A DNA stretch of 60,581 nt from JAVBNT01 sp031551355 (GTDB lineage Bacteria; Vulcanimicrobiota; CADAWZ01): NCBI GenBank assembly GCA_031551355.1, contig JAVBNT010000039.1, positions 1 to 60,581 of the forward strand, given 5' to 3'. The translations under genes and the position numbers were made by a program. Shown in pieces: positions 35,698-44,940 of the stretch. Under the pieces are notes generated by a model. That model did no database searches. It was not told the origin of the DNA and was given only the letters and a program-made list of their open reading frames with translations. Position 1 is the first letter of the stretch; every line of letters begins with the position of its first letter.

Positions 35698-37614
35698 ATG
35701 CTAAAAATAATTAATCCACAAACACATGAAACAAAAGAAAACATTGATTTTAAAGGGACTCTCGCAGAGTGCTTGAAAAAATATTTTCAAAAAGATTCGA
35801 AAAAAGCAATCGCCGTAAAAGTTGACGGAATTCCAACTGATTTATCCGAAGAAGTTCCTGCGGAAGCTGTAATTGAAATAATCCTTTCGGACAGCGAAGA
35901 AGGACTTGAAATATTAAGGCACAGCACGGCACATGTGATGGCATCGGCAGTGAAAAAACTGTTTCCTGAAGCAAAAATAGCCATCGGGCCTTCCATTGAA
36001 AACGGATTTTACTACGACTTTGATCTGTCGAGAAACTTCGTGCCCGAAGACCTGCCGCTAATAGAGAAGGAAATGGACCGCATAATCGGCCAGAACCTTC
36101 CGTTTGTGAAAAAGACAATGAAAAGGGATGAGGCCATCGCATTTTTTAAACAACGCGGTGAAATATACAAAGTAGAGCTAATTGAGGGAATTGAAGACGA
36201 CATCGTCGGCATTTATGAGACCGGTGATTTTGTGGATCTTTGCCGCGGTCCCCACCTTCCGTCCACTTCGAAAATAAAGGCATTCAAACTTTTAAGCATC
36301 GCCGGAGCTTACTGGCGCGGCGACGAAACGAAGCAAATGTTGCAGAGGCTTTACGGAACGGCATTTGACGACAAAAAAGAGATGGACGATTATATTGCCC
36401 GCCTGGAGGAAGCCAAAAAACGCGACCACCGTAAAGTCGGCAGGGATCTCGATCTTTTCAATTTCTATGAAGACGGCGGTCCCGGACTTGTTTACTGGCA
36501 TCCCAACGGGGCCTTCATCAGAAAAACAATCGAAGATTATTGGCGGGATGAACATCTGAAAAGAGGCTACAACCTGGTATATACGCCTCATATAGCCAAA
36601 ATAGATCTATGGAAAACATCGGGGCACTGGGATTTTTACAATGAAAACATGTACCGCCCGATGGACATTGACGGTCAGCAATACATTCTCAAACCGATGA
36701 ATTGCCCGTTTCATATAATGATCTACAATTCTCAGCCAAAATCTTACCGTGAACTGCCGGTAAAAAGCGCGGAGCTCGGTACGGTTTACCGCTATGAGCG
36801 TTCGGGGGCACTGCATGGACTGCTGAGAGTCAGGGGCTTTACCCAGGACGACGCGCATATATTCTGCACTCCTGAACAGCTTGAATCGGAGATGATCGAC
36901 TGTGTAAAGTTTGCAATTGAGATTATTGAAACTTTCGGATTTAAGGAATACGAAATCAATCTGGCAACGAGACCGGAAAAATATGCCGGCACCCCGGAAG
37001 ACTGGGACAAAGCGGAAGCAACGCTTGCCAAAGCACTTGATTCCATCGGACTTCCCTATGTTGTTGACGAAGCCGGAGCCGTTTTTTACGGACCCAAAAT
37101 AGACATCAAAATAAAAGACGCCCTTGGAAGACTATGGCAAGGCCCGACAGTCCAATTCGACTTCAACCTGCCCAAACGCTTTAACGTAAAATACAAAGGC
37201 GCAGACGGTCAGGAGCATTTTGTCTATATGGTTCACAGGGCGCTGCTCGGCTCAATGGAGCGTTTTATGGGATGCCTTACCGAACATTACGGCGGAGCCT
37301 TCCCGGTATGGCTATGTCCTGTCCAGGCAATACTTATGCCGATAACAGACCGCCATATAGAATATGCTTCCGAGCTGATGAAAAAGCTGCAGGCACAGGG
37401 AATAAGGGTTAAAATGGATGCCAGAAGCGAAAAAATAAACTTCAAGATCAGGGAAGCCCAGTTACAGAAAATCCCTTATATGCTGGTAATCGGCGACAAA
37501 GAGGCGGAAACGGGAAATGCTGCCGTAAGACACCGCAAAGAAGGCGATCTCGGCACAATGACGCAAGATGAATTTATCAGCAGGGTAAAAGAAGATATTG
37601 CCCATAAAATTTAA
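35698..37614 (+). CDS. thrS: Threonyl-tRNA synthetase
   Basis: 638 residues, full length. An N-terminal TGS domain (residues 1-60), the editing/second additional domain with HSTAHVMASAV and a distal CRGPH motif, the class II catalytic core with PMNCPFH (zinc Cys), RVRGFTQDDAHIFC and MVHRALLGSMERF, and the C-terminal anticodon-binding domain (LCPVQAILMPITDRHIEYA). It charges tRNA-Thr in the cytoplasm. AGGAAGGGAG precedes the ATG. I saw no T-box leader in the 195 bases upstream. Confidence 0.98.
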   Translation: MLKIINPQTHETKENIDFKGTLAECLKKYFQKDSKKAIAVKVDGIPTDLSEEVPAEAVIEIILSDSEEGLEILRHSTAHVMASAVKKLFPEAKIAIGPSIENGFYYDFDLSRNFVPEDLPLIEKEMDRIIGQNLPFVKKTMKRDEAIAFFKQRGEIYKVELIEGIEDDIVGIYETGDFVDLCRGPHLPSTSKIKAFKLLSIAGAYWRGDETKQMLQRLYGTAFDDKKEMDDYIARLEEAKKRDHRKVGRDLDLFNFYEDGGPGLVYWHPNGAFIRKTIEDYWRDEHLKRGYNLVYTPHIAKIDLWKTSGHWDFYNENMYRPMDIDGQQYILKPMNCPFHIMIYNSQPKSYRELPVKSAELGTVYRYERSGALHGLLRVRGFTQDDAHIFCTPEQLESEMIDCVKFAIEIIETFGFKEYEINLATRPEKYAGTPEDWDKAEATLAKALDSIGLPYVVDEAGAVFYGPKIDIKIKDALGRLWQGPTVQFDFNLPKRFNVKYKGADGQEHFVYMVHRALLGSMERFMGCLTEHYGGAFPVWLCPVQAILMPITDRHIEYASELMKKLQAQGIRVKMDARSEKINFKIREAQLQKIPYMLVIGDKEAETGNAAVRHRKEGDLGTMTQDEFISRVKEDIAHKI

Positions 37615-37641
37615 TTTCAAATAAAAGCATTTAAGTTCGGA

Positions 37642-37697
37642 GCTGTCCTGAAATATAATCTGCATCCTTTCCGGCAAGTTTATATTACGGGACAGCC
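37642..37697 (+). other. Long stem-loop after thrS
   Basis: GCTGTCCTGAAATATAA pairs with TTATATTACGGGACAGC with two mismatches around a ~21-base loop. No T-run follows, so it is not a classical terminator. It lies 30 bases upstream of the DUF697 start and could be a leader structure or RNA-processing site. Confidence 0.5.
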
Positions 37698-37726
37698 CTT
37701 TGCTAAATCAGGATTGGAGGCCAAAA

Positions 37727-38704
37727 ATGGCAGGACCCGACGAAGCGATCAAAAAGCTGTATAAAGTCTTCACGACTTTCTTTTCCATGAAAGATCTGGG
37801 AAACGAGTTTCAGGAAGCCGTCAGAATAGAGGTTTTCGGATGCTCTGAATCTGCAACAGACTTCAGTGAAATGCTCTACCCGAAATCGGAAAATACAATA
37901 AATTCCCTTGAAGACGGCGAAGGATATGAAAAAATAGAAAAGTCGTCCGTATCTGTAATATTCCCCTATCCGGACAAAACCGACAACGAATCGCTAAGTT
38001 CAATCATATGCCGCATCGCTCCCCACAACAGAAAAAAGATAATTTTCTGCATTCCTGAGCAAACGGACGCCGGCAAAAAAATCACCGTAGATTCATTACT
38101 GGAATCAATGTCGATGGAAAAGGCCCTGTGGTTTAAAACACAGGAACAAATTACCAAAAATATTCTTTCAAAAATGGGACGCAAATCATTCCCGGCGGCA
38201 CGCTGCTATCCAGGATTAAGAGAAACCCTGACAGCACAACAAATAGGGTTAATCGCCCGCGAGAATAGTTATATTGCCTTTATATCGTCAATACCGGCAA
38301 GTATTCCCGTAGTCGGCACAATAGCGTCTCTTTTTGCCGTTGCCGGAGAAACGCTTATTCTCACGGCAAATCAGGTGCGCTTATGTATGAGAATATCCGG
38401 CATTTATGGATATAAACTTGATTTCTTCGCAAGAATGTCCGAACTATGGCCGATATTGGCCGGAGGTCTCGGCTGGAAAACGCTGGCCAAGGCCGCCGTA
38501 GGATTTTTACCAGGAGCCGGTCCGTTTATAAAAGCATCTATCGCCTATGCAGGCACGGTGGTTGCCGGTACCGGGGCAAAAATGTTTTACAGGGACGGAA
38601 AAATAATGACATCGGAAGAAATCCGCAGGATATACGCAAAAGGAAAAAAAGCTTTTTCCGAAAAAGCGTCGCAAATTCTCAATAAAAAAAATAAAGAGGG
38701 GTAA
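37727..38704 (+). CDS. DUF697-like membrane-associated protein
   Basis: 325 residues from ATG 37727, preceded by TTGGAGG; an in-frame start nine codons upstream lacks one. The N-terminal half has mixed alpha/beta character with IRIEVFGCSESATDFSEML-like sequence (about residues 30-50) and no P-loop. The C-terminal part carries hydrophobic helical segments (IPVVGTIASLFAVAGETLIL, LAKAAVGFLPGAGPFIKASI) typical of DUF697, a domain found in YcjF-type membrane proteins often linked to GTPases. A GTPase partner is not seen nearby. The next gene starts three bases on. Confidence 0.7.
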   Translation: MAGPDEAIKKLYKVFTTFFSMKDLGNEFQEAVRIEVFGCSESATDFSEMLYPKSENTINSLEDGEGYEKIEKSSVSVIFPYPDKTDNESLSSIICRIAPHNRKKIIFCIPEQTDAGKKITVDSLLESMSMEKALWFKTQEQITKNILSKMGRKSFPAARCYPGLRETLTAQQIGLIARENSYIAFISSIPASIPVVGTIASLFAVAGETLILTANQVRLCMRISGIYGYKLDFFARMSELWPILAGGLGWKTLAKAAVGFLPGAGPFIKASIAYAGTVVAGTGAKMFYRDGKIMTSEEIRRIYAKGKKAFSEKASQILNKKNKEG

Positions 38705-38707
38705 ACA

Positions 38708-40666
38708 ATGAGTAATTTCACCAAAATATTGCTTGTCTTTATCGTTGTAGGCGTTATTGCCGGCATCGTCACCGCATTCCAAAGGAATTCAGTAGAGCAA
38801 AGCAATAAAAAAGTTGAGATCGTGATGGACTACAATGCTTTCTCCGATATGGTCAAAACGGAAGGTGCCGAAGAGATAATGCTGCTGAAGTTTTTCCAGG
38901 AAGCGGGACTGACATCGCTGTCCATAAGCGAGGACACCATTGAAAAACTAAAACAAAACGGCATTGTCAACTGGTATATGGGCTCCGATTTTCCATCGGC
39001 GAAAAATCGGACCGGATTGTCAATGGAACCGGATAAACTCTATTTAACGGTCAACAATGCCGACACAGTAGAGCAGCTGGTTCTGTTTCTGCCGATGTTT
39101 TCCCCGTCTTCAACACTTCTCTATATGCCGGATAAAAACAGCATTTCGGTGAAAAACCCGGCGGTTTTCGAATTTTCAATGCCTGAGAAATCACTGCTGT
39201 CGCTCGGACTGGGATTTTCCTACAAAAAAATAGCTAAATACAAGGAAATGGGATTAAATGTCATCATCAGACCTGAGAACAAATCAAACTTAAGCCCGGG
39301 GCTTATTGAGGAATATTTTAAGACAATAAGCAATATTTCCAAACCCGACGGTATCATATTTGCCGGCCCGGATAATGACGTTATCGGCTATCCCGGCTAC
39401 CTCAGCGAAACATCGAAGCAGATAGAAGAGTTTAAAATACCGTTTGGCATAATAGAGGCTCCCAATCCAAAAGCAATGCAAAAAGGGATACAGACCGTTT
39501 CACAAAAATGCCCTTTGCTTGGAATCAGATTAATAACGATTCCGCCGCTGCAGCAGCAAAAATCAACAATAGAAGATATGGTTGCCAAATACTCCCTTGG
39601 AATGAGGGAAAGAAATATAAGAATGATTTACATACGTCCGCATACCATTCTGGAAAACAACCAGGATATTCTGCAGACAAATATGGCCTATATCAGTGCG
39701 ATAAAAGATACCGTTACAAAAAACAAGCTGGAGACCGGCAAGGCAAAACCGTTCAAAGCTTATACGCCAGCGGCTGTGCTGCTGATACTGATGGGGCTGG
39801 GAGCAATCTCTATATTCATCCTGATCCTTGAAAAATTTGAACTTTCCGATCCGCTGTTGGTACTGATCGGGATTATATGGCTGATTGCGACAATAATATG
39901 TTTTTGGAAAGGTCAGGCGGTGCAATGGTGCAAAATCTGTTCATTAATAGCTGCCGTCTCAACTCCTATCGCCGCCATATGGTTCCATTTTGATGAAATC
40001 AGAGATATGATGTACCGAATGGAGTATCCGGAAGCTCTGAAAAGAGGAAGTCTGGCACTTGTAAAAATATTTGCCCTCTGCTTCGCCGGAGGCCTGATAA
40101 CGGCAGGACTGCTTTCAAGCAATGCATTTCTGATTCAGGCAGACCAGTTCAGAGGCATAAAACTTCTGATGGTAATACCGGCTTTGGTGCTCACCTTGCT
40201 TTGGGTCGGCGATTCAAAAAAGCTGATTCCATATTTCAATGAACTGCTCCAGAAGTCAGTAGCCTTTATGCACCTGCTGATTATCGGTATTCTCGGAGGC
40301 GCCGGAGCATATTATATTCTGAGAAGCGGAAATTCAGGAGACTGGGCTGTTTCAGGCACAGAGATGTCGGTAAGAAATCTGCTGAACAAAGTGCTGGCAG
40401 TACGCCCCAGATTTAAGGAGTTTCTGCTGGGATTCCCGGCAATGATGCTTTTCCCGGCGTTGCATGTATTAAAGCTTGAAAAATACGATTGGCTTTTAAT
40501 CGCGATTGCGGCAATCGGTTTCTCCGACATACTTGACACCTTTGCGCATCTGCACACTCCTATCGGCATAACGGTTATAAGGCTTTTAATCGGACTTATA
40601 CTGGGATGGCTCACAGGGGCAATACTGCTGGGCGCCGTATATATATATGACAAACGGAAAAATTGA
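38708..40666 (+). CDS. DUF5693 family membrane protein
   Basis: 652 residues. One N-terminal anchor (ILLVFIVVGVIAGIVTAF), then an extracytoplasmic domain of ~330 residues with TIM-barrel-like alternation (MSFVEQS-like openings, IRPENKSNLSPGLIEEYF, IGYPGYLSETSKQIEEF), then about nine membrane segments from residue 355 to the end. This layout matches DUF5693. The extracytoplasmic part resembles glycosidase-like barrels, though no catalytic residues can be assigned. Inner-membrane protein of unknown role, translationally close to the DUF697 gene. Confidence 0.8.
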   Translation: MSNFTKILLVFIVVGVIAGIVTAFQRNSVEQSNKKVEIVMDYNAFSDMVKTEGAEEIMLLKFFQEAGLTSLSISEDTIEKLKQNGIVNWYMGSDFPSAKNRTGLSMEPDKLYLTVNNADTVEQLVLFLPMFSPSSTLLYMPDKNSISVKNPAVFEFSMPEKSLLSLGLGFSYKKIAKYKEMGLNVIIRPENKSNLSPGLIEEYFKTISNISKPDGIIFAGPDNDVIGYPGYLSETSKQIEEFKIPFGIIEAPNPKAMQKGIQTVSQKCPLLGIRLITIPPLQQQKSTIEDMVAKYSLGMRERNIRMIYIRPHTILENNQDILQTNMAYISAIKDTVTKNKLETGKAKPFKAYTPAAVLLILMGLGAISIFILILEKFELSDPLLVLIGIIWLIATIICFWKGQAVQWCKICSLIAAVSTPIAAIWFHFDEIRDMMYRMEYPEALKRGSLALVKIFALCFAGGLITAGLLSSNAFLIQADQFRGIKLLMVIPALVLTLLWVGDSKKLIPYFNELLQKSVAFMHLLIIGILGGAGAYYILRSGNSGDWAVSGTEMSVRNLLNKVLAVRPRFKEFLLGFPAMMLFPALHVLKLEKYDWLLIAIAAIGFSDILDTFAHLHTPIGITVIRLLIGLILGWLTGAILLGAVYIYDKRKN

Positions 40667-40726
40667 CACTGTCAGGCGTATCCGTGACAGATTCATTCCG
40701 ACAAAAAAATTGAGAGGGGGACGCTA

Positions 40727-41236
40727 ATGAGTTTTCTTGAACAAAAAAGAAACAAGCTCGAACAGATGATGAAAAATGTTCCGGGGTTTGGAGACTACCA
40801 GGAGCGCGAAAAGAGGCGTGACACCGACAAAATACAAAGAACGTTTGTCGCGGAAACTCTTGCCAAAATAAGGTTGGCATTTCTAAATACAGGTGAAATA
40901 CTTCTGAAAAACAATCTGCATGGGCTGCTTGCCGATACGGATCGGGTATCAAAAATATTCGACAGGATCGGAGATAAAATCAGATATGCGTCTTACGGCT
41001 ATACAGGACTGTTCGATGTTGTAAAAATAGACAAACAGGATCTTGATATGCTGATAGATTTTGACATATCACTGATAGAATATGTTCAGGCTGTAGATCT
41101 TGCCGTACAAAAACTTAACGACGATTCCGGAGAAAACGAAATTGCCGCAAATATAAAAGAAGTTGAAAAAGCCCTTAAAGAATTGGAAAACATCTTTGCG
41201 GAAAGAGAGCAGAAAATAAAAGGAGGGGTATCTTAA
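40727..41236 (+). CDS. Coiled-coil protein preceding the SPFH gene
   Basis: 169 residues, soluble and almost entirely helical: EQKRNKLEQMMKNVPGFGDY at the start, AETLAKIRLAFLNTGEILLK in the middle, and a Glu/Lys-rich end. No membrane segment or known domain. Its stop abuts the SPFH start with no gap, so the two are coupled. Such short helical proteins beside SPFH/zinc-ribbon genes may be binding partners; inference from context. Confidence 0.7.
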   Translation: MSFLEQKRNKLEQMMKNVPGFGDYQEREKRRDTDKIQRTFVAETLAKIRLAFLNTGEILLKNNLHGLLADTDRVSKIFDRIGDKIRYASYGYTGLFDVVKIDKQDLDMLIDFDISLIEYVQAVDLAVQKLNDDSGENEIAANIKEVEKALKELENIFAEREQKIKGGVS

Positions 41237-42262
41237 ATGGCGATTCTTGATGTTATTGAATACACCGATCCAAGCGGTCAGGAAATAGTAAAAAAAGTTC
41301 CTGAAAACGGCAAAGCAGACATAAAAATAGGCGCACAGCTTATTGTCAGGGAAACTCAGACCGCCGTTTTTTACCGTGACGGCAAAGCTCTTGACACCTT
41401 TGGTCCGGGCAGGCATACTCTGACAACGAACAATATACCGCTGCTGGGCAATATGCTGCAAATTTTTACAAGAGATAATAAAACGCCGTTCAGCGCCGAA
41501 GTATACTTTGTTAACCAGAATGTTTTTACCGACCTGAAATGGGGTACCCCGCAACCGATAGATCTTAAAGATCCTGATTTCGGATGGGTTCAGTTAAGAG
41601 CATTCGGAACATTCACTATCAAAGTAACCGACCCGCAACTTTTTGTAAATGCAATCGTAGGCACACAGGGATACTACACACAGGCGGAATTGAATACGTT
41701 CCTGAAAGGTTCAATTCTTTCCAACCTGCAAAAGCTTTTTGCCGATACTTTTAAAAGCTATGCGGAAATAAGAAAAGATTTGGACGCTTTTACCGCCGCC
41801 ATAAAATTCAAAGTCAAAGATGACTTTGCTAAATACGGCATTGAACTGCGGGATTTCTTTGTAATGGATGTGTCTGTACCGGAAGAGGTTCAGGCAGCAT
41901 TAAGAACAAAGTCAAAAATGAATATTCTCGGCGTCGACAACTATATGCAGCTTAAAGCGGCGGATGCCATCGGCGATATGGGCAAACATCCGTCGGCCGG
42001 AGGGGGCGCAATGGAAATGGGCGCAGGGCTCAGTCTGGGAATGATGATGCCGCAAATGATGGCTCAGGCAATGCCGGGAAACTCACAGCCACAGACTGCC
42101 GCGGCAGCAGTTCAGTGTCCAAAATGCAATGCTCATTCACCTCTCGGAGCCAAGTTCTGCGCCAACTGCGGAAATTCTCTCGGAGCACAAAAATGTGCAA
42201 AATGTCAGGCGGAACTAAACGCGGGAGCCAAATTCTGCGCTAACTGCGGCACCGCTGTTTAA
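41237..42262 (+). CDS. SPFH-domain protein with C-terminal double zinc ribbon
   Basis: 341 residues. An SPFH/YdjI-like domain occupies about residues 20-225 (AQLIVRETQTAVFYRDGKAL, FTDLKWGTPQPIDLKD, LRAFGTFTIKVTDPQLFVN). A Met/Gly/Gln-rich hinge follows (about 250-285). Two zinc ribbons complete the protein: CPKCNAHSPLGAKFCANCG and CAKCQAELNAGAKFCANCG. This is the virion-core-protein-like SPFH family, in Bacillus YdjI linked to membrane stress and dynamin-like partners. Cytoplasmic, membrane-peripheral. Last gene of the presumed DUF697-DUF5693-coiled coil-SPFH operon. Confidence 0.88.
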   Translation: MAILDVIEYTDPSGQEIVKKVPENGKADIKIGAQLIVRETQTAVFYRDGKALDTFGPGRHTLTTNNIPLLGNMLQIFTRDNKTPFSAEVYFVNQNVFTDLKWGTPQPIDLKDPDFGWVQLRAFGTFTIKVTDPQLFVNAIVGTQGYYTQAELNTFLKGSILSNLQKLFADTFKSYAEIRKDLDAFTAAIKFKVKDDFAKYGIELRDFFVMDVSVPEEVQAALRTKSKMNILGVDNYMQLKAADAIGDMGKHPSAGGGAMEMGAGLSLGMMMPQMMAQAMPGNSQPQTAAAAVQCPKCNAHSPLGAKFCANCGNSLGAQKCAKCQAELNAGAKFCANCGTAV

Positions 42263-42286
42263 TCAAAAACAGTATTAAAAATATAG

Positions 42287-42327
42287 ATATCGACCCTTTT
42301 TGTAAAAAGAAACGGGTTGATATTTTT
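42287..42327 (+). terminator. Terminator after the SPFH gene
   Basis: ATATCGACCC (42287-42296) pairs with GGGTTGATAT (42314-42323), one G-T pair, followed by a T-run. Confidence 0.75.
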
Positions 42328-42341
42328 GTACAGAAAACACG

Positions 42342-42370
42342 TTGTTATGAGTAAAAAAAAATGGTATAAT
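42342..42370 (+). promoter_or_regulatory. Sigma70-type promoter
   Basis: TTGTTA (42342-42347), a 17-nt spacer and a perfect TATAAT (42365-42370). It lies 35 bases upstream of the GTG at 42406. Confidence 0.8.
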
Positions 42371-42405
42371 TTACAATAGAACGATGATGTACAGGAGGTT
42401 CCGCA

Positions 42406-43593
42406 GTGAGTAAAATATTTAAAATTTTTACCTGGATAATATTAGCGGCTGTTTTAACATGTTCAGCAGCTATGGCAGCAGCCAGAATATCAGGAAAAAT
42501 ATTGTCCGTAAATACCGCAAAGAGGCTATATGTCGTAGAGTTAAAAGACGGTTCAAAAATAAATATCCAGCTTCGCGAGGACGGAAAGTTGCTGAGGTCC
42601 TACGGCAGTGAACCTTTCAAAATAGGAGAAAGTGTAGTTTTTTCAATTGTCAGCCCTTTAAACGACAACCCGATGATTGCAGACGGGGTTATGGATGCGG
42701 CATACGCAAAAACGACATATACAACGGCATATACAATGCCTAAAAACACACCGGTCGGCGGGATGGCCACGATAGCAGGCCCGGTAATAACCGGAGGCAC
42801 GAGGCCCAATGTAATAGGAGGAATTGCTCATGGCGGTTCACCAGGCAGCGATCCCGGCAACGTGGTCAATGCACCTTTTACAGCATCACCGTCAGCCCTC
42901 AGCACACCGGTTACAGGTCAGGTCATTACTGCTCCAAACGGACAGATCTCTGCGCCCCAGGGCGGCCTCTTTGACGGCGGAAGTGATCAGACTTCGTTTT
43001 TCCCAAATCAGAAAGACCTGACACAATCGCCGCTGTCTCCCTTAAACCCACAGGGGCCGTCAGGCTTTACCAATCAGCAGCCGGCCCAAACGCAGCAACA
43101 ACCGCTAAACCTTGCCACAGGCGGTCCGGGAGCGGCAAATGCAAATCCCAACGCAATGATTACCGGGAGTTCAAACCAGAACAATCCGTCAACGATGATC
43201 TATGGCGATGGAGCGTTCGGCAAAAACGGAGGTAATGCGGCCGGAGATCCTTCCATGCTTTTCGGCAACAATGAGGAAGATGACGATGAAGAAGACGATC
43301 CGTTTTCAAATGTCGCATCTAAACCGGGAGCCGCCGGATCCCCAGTTCAGATTACGGCAAAATTAATGAGTATTGACGCCAAAAACGGAGTAATCTTTTA
43401 TATGATGCCGGGAGCACCAGGCATGCAGGATTTAGGATCTGCGGTATTAACAAATCAAACCCAGATAATAGACGGCAGAACAAAACAGGCTATTCCTTTT
43501 CAAAATCTTGCTAACGGCTCCACGCTTAACATTGAAGGTATCAGAAGAGACGCCTCATCCATAACCGCGAGAACGATAGTAATAATGCCTTAG
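42406..43593 (+). CDS. Exported protein with two OB-like domains and a Gly/Gln/Pro linker
   Basis: 395 residues from a GTG preceded by AGGAGGT. Signal peptide (IFKIFTWIILAAVLTCSAAM, cleavage near AAA). An N-terminal beta domain (ARISGKILSVNTAKRLYVVE) is followed by a ~200-residue Gly/Pro/Gln/Asn-rich linker and a short acidic patch (EEDDDEEDD). The C-terminal beta domain (VQITAKLMSIDAKNGVIFYM) follows the same opening pattern. Both resemble DUF5666-like OB domains. Probably periplasmic or cell-surface; function unknown. Confidence 0.7.
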   Translation: MSKIFKIFTWIILAAVLTCSAAMAAARISGKILSVNTAKRLYVVELKDGSKINIQLREDGKLLRSYGSEPFKIGESVVFSIVSPLNDNPMIADGVMDAAYAKTTYTTAYTMPKNTPVGGMATIAGPVITGGTRPNVIGGIAHGGSPGSDPGNVVNAPFTASPSALSTPVTGQVITAPNGQISAPQGGLFDGGSDQTSFFPNQKDLTQSPLSPLNPQGPSGFTNQQPAQTQQQPLNLATGGPGAANANPNAMITGSSNQNNPSTMIYGDGAFGKNGGNAAGDPSMLFGNNEEDDDEEDDPFSNVASKPGAAGSPVQITAKLMSIDAKNGVIFYMMPGAPGMQDLGSAVLTNQTQIIDGRTKQAIPFQNLANGSTLNIEGIRRDASSITARTIVIMP

Positions 43594-43684
43594 CAGGATT
43601 AATATGCAGCATTTTTAGAATATAATTCTGCCGCCATTCCACCAAACATTGACGGCAAATACAAAAGCACAAGGACCAGGCAAC

Positions 43685-44866
43685 TTGGAAAAGACCAGTA
43701 TAAAAGACAAAGCTTACTTTGTATGGTATAGTATCGGCCTATTATTACTTACTCTGACAATACTATGGATTTTATCACATTTTAAAGATATAATCGCTCT
43801 GCTGATAGTATGTACCCTTTTATCATATCTGTTGTCTCCAATGGTCAACTTTCTGTCGAATCCCATAGATATAACGCTAAGGGACTATATAAAGGTCGGC
43901 TCCTTAACGATAAAAATACCCTGGGAAAAAACCACAATAAAAACTAAAAAAGGTCTTCCCAGAGTATTGTCAATCACCGCCTCCTTTATATTTGTCGGCA
44001 TCATTATTGCACTGCTATTCTTTTATATCGTGCCTCTCGCCTCACAGGAACTTCAAAATCTGTATGCAAACAGGGTTGTTTATAAAGAGAGTATTATAAA
44101 AACGTACAACAATGCCGTAACATATATAGATCTGCACACTCCTGCAACAATCAAAGCATACATTCCTGATTTTTCAAAAAATATTGACATAACATCTTTG
44201 CATGGAGTTGTAAAACAGGCCGTAGGCAGCAGTCTTCCGGCAGTAAAAAACTTTATGAATTCGGTCGCACATTTTATACTGGTTCCCTTTGTAACCTTTT
44301 ATATACTTATGGACTATGACGTTTACCGTAAATCGCTTCTTTCATTAATACCGGCAAAGCGCCAAAAAGAAGTTCAGGATCTTTTAGGAGAAATAGATAT
44401 GATGCTGCGCCAGTACATCAGAGGGCAGCTGCTTGTCTGTTTCATAATCGGCGTTTCGGTAACAGTGGCGATGCTGGCGATGAAAATTCCCTATGCAATA
44501 CTTATAGGCATCTTTGCCGGAGTTATAGACGTCATCCCATATATCGGCGTGATCTTAAGTATGATACCGGCAGCACTGTTTGCGCTGTTAAAAAGCCCCG
44601 TATACGCATTATTTGTCTTACTGGTATTATATATCATACACTGGATAGAGGGACATGTAATCATACCAAACATAATGGGGCACAGCATAGATCTGCCGCC
44701 ATTAACGGTTATCGTCGCTCTGATTATCGGCGCCGAAATGATGGGAATTGTTGGCATGTTTCTTGCGGTACCTGTTGCAGCCGTTCTAAGAGTTGTTATC
44801 GGTTTTTATGTCAGGAAAAGAGAAGACGCGGAGGCTATGGAAGCATCGCTTTCAGAGACCATATAG
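43685..44866 (+). CDS. AI-2E family transporter/permease
   Basis: 393 residues from TTG 43685 (AAGGACCAGG upstream); a TTG at 43649 would add 12 residues but has no ribosome binding site. About eight membrane segments in the family arrangement, with IIALLIVCTLLSYLLSPMVN near the N-terminus and FVTFYILMDYDVYRKSLLSL, YIRGQLLVCFIIGVSVTVAM and EGHVIIPNIMGHSIDLPPLT towards the end. These are typical of PF01594. Members include the AI-2 exporter TqsA and sodium/proton antiporters; the substrate here is unknown. Inner membrane. Confidence 0.9.
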   Translation: MEKTSIKDKAYFVWYSIGLLLLTLTILWILSHFKDIIALLIVCTLLSYLLSPMVNFLSNPIDITLRDYIKVGSLTIKIPWEKTTIKTKKGLPRVLSITASFIFVGIIIALLFFYIVPLASQELQNLYANRVVYKESIIKTYNNAVTYIDLHTPATIKAYIPDFSKNIDITSLHGVVKQAVGSSLPAVKNFMNSVAHFILVPFVTFYILMDYDVYRKSLLSLIPAKRQKEVQDLLGEIDMMLRQYIRGQLLVCFIIGVSVTVAMLAMKIPYAILIGIFAGVIDVIPYIGVILSMIPAALFALLKSPVYALFVLLVLYIIHWIEGHVIIPNIMGHSIDLPPLTVIVALIIGAEMMGIVGMFLAVPVAAVLRVVIGFYVRKREDAEAMEASLSETI

Positions 44867-44878
44867 CGACATAAAAAA

Positions 44879-44913
44879 ACCGGCCTGCAATTGTTTGCAA
44901 AACCGGTCTTTTA
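44879..44913. terminator. Terminator between convergent genes
   Basis: ACCGG (44879-44883) pairs with CCGGT (44903-44907), and an inner TGCAA/TTGCA stem extends it; TCTTTT follows. It lies between the AI-2E gene and the convergent rsfS. Confidence 0.65.
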
Positions 44914-44940
44914 GACCACACTAATTTATAAAGACGATTG

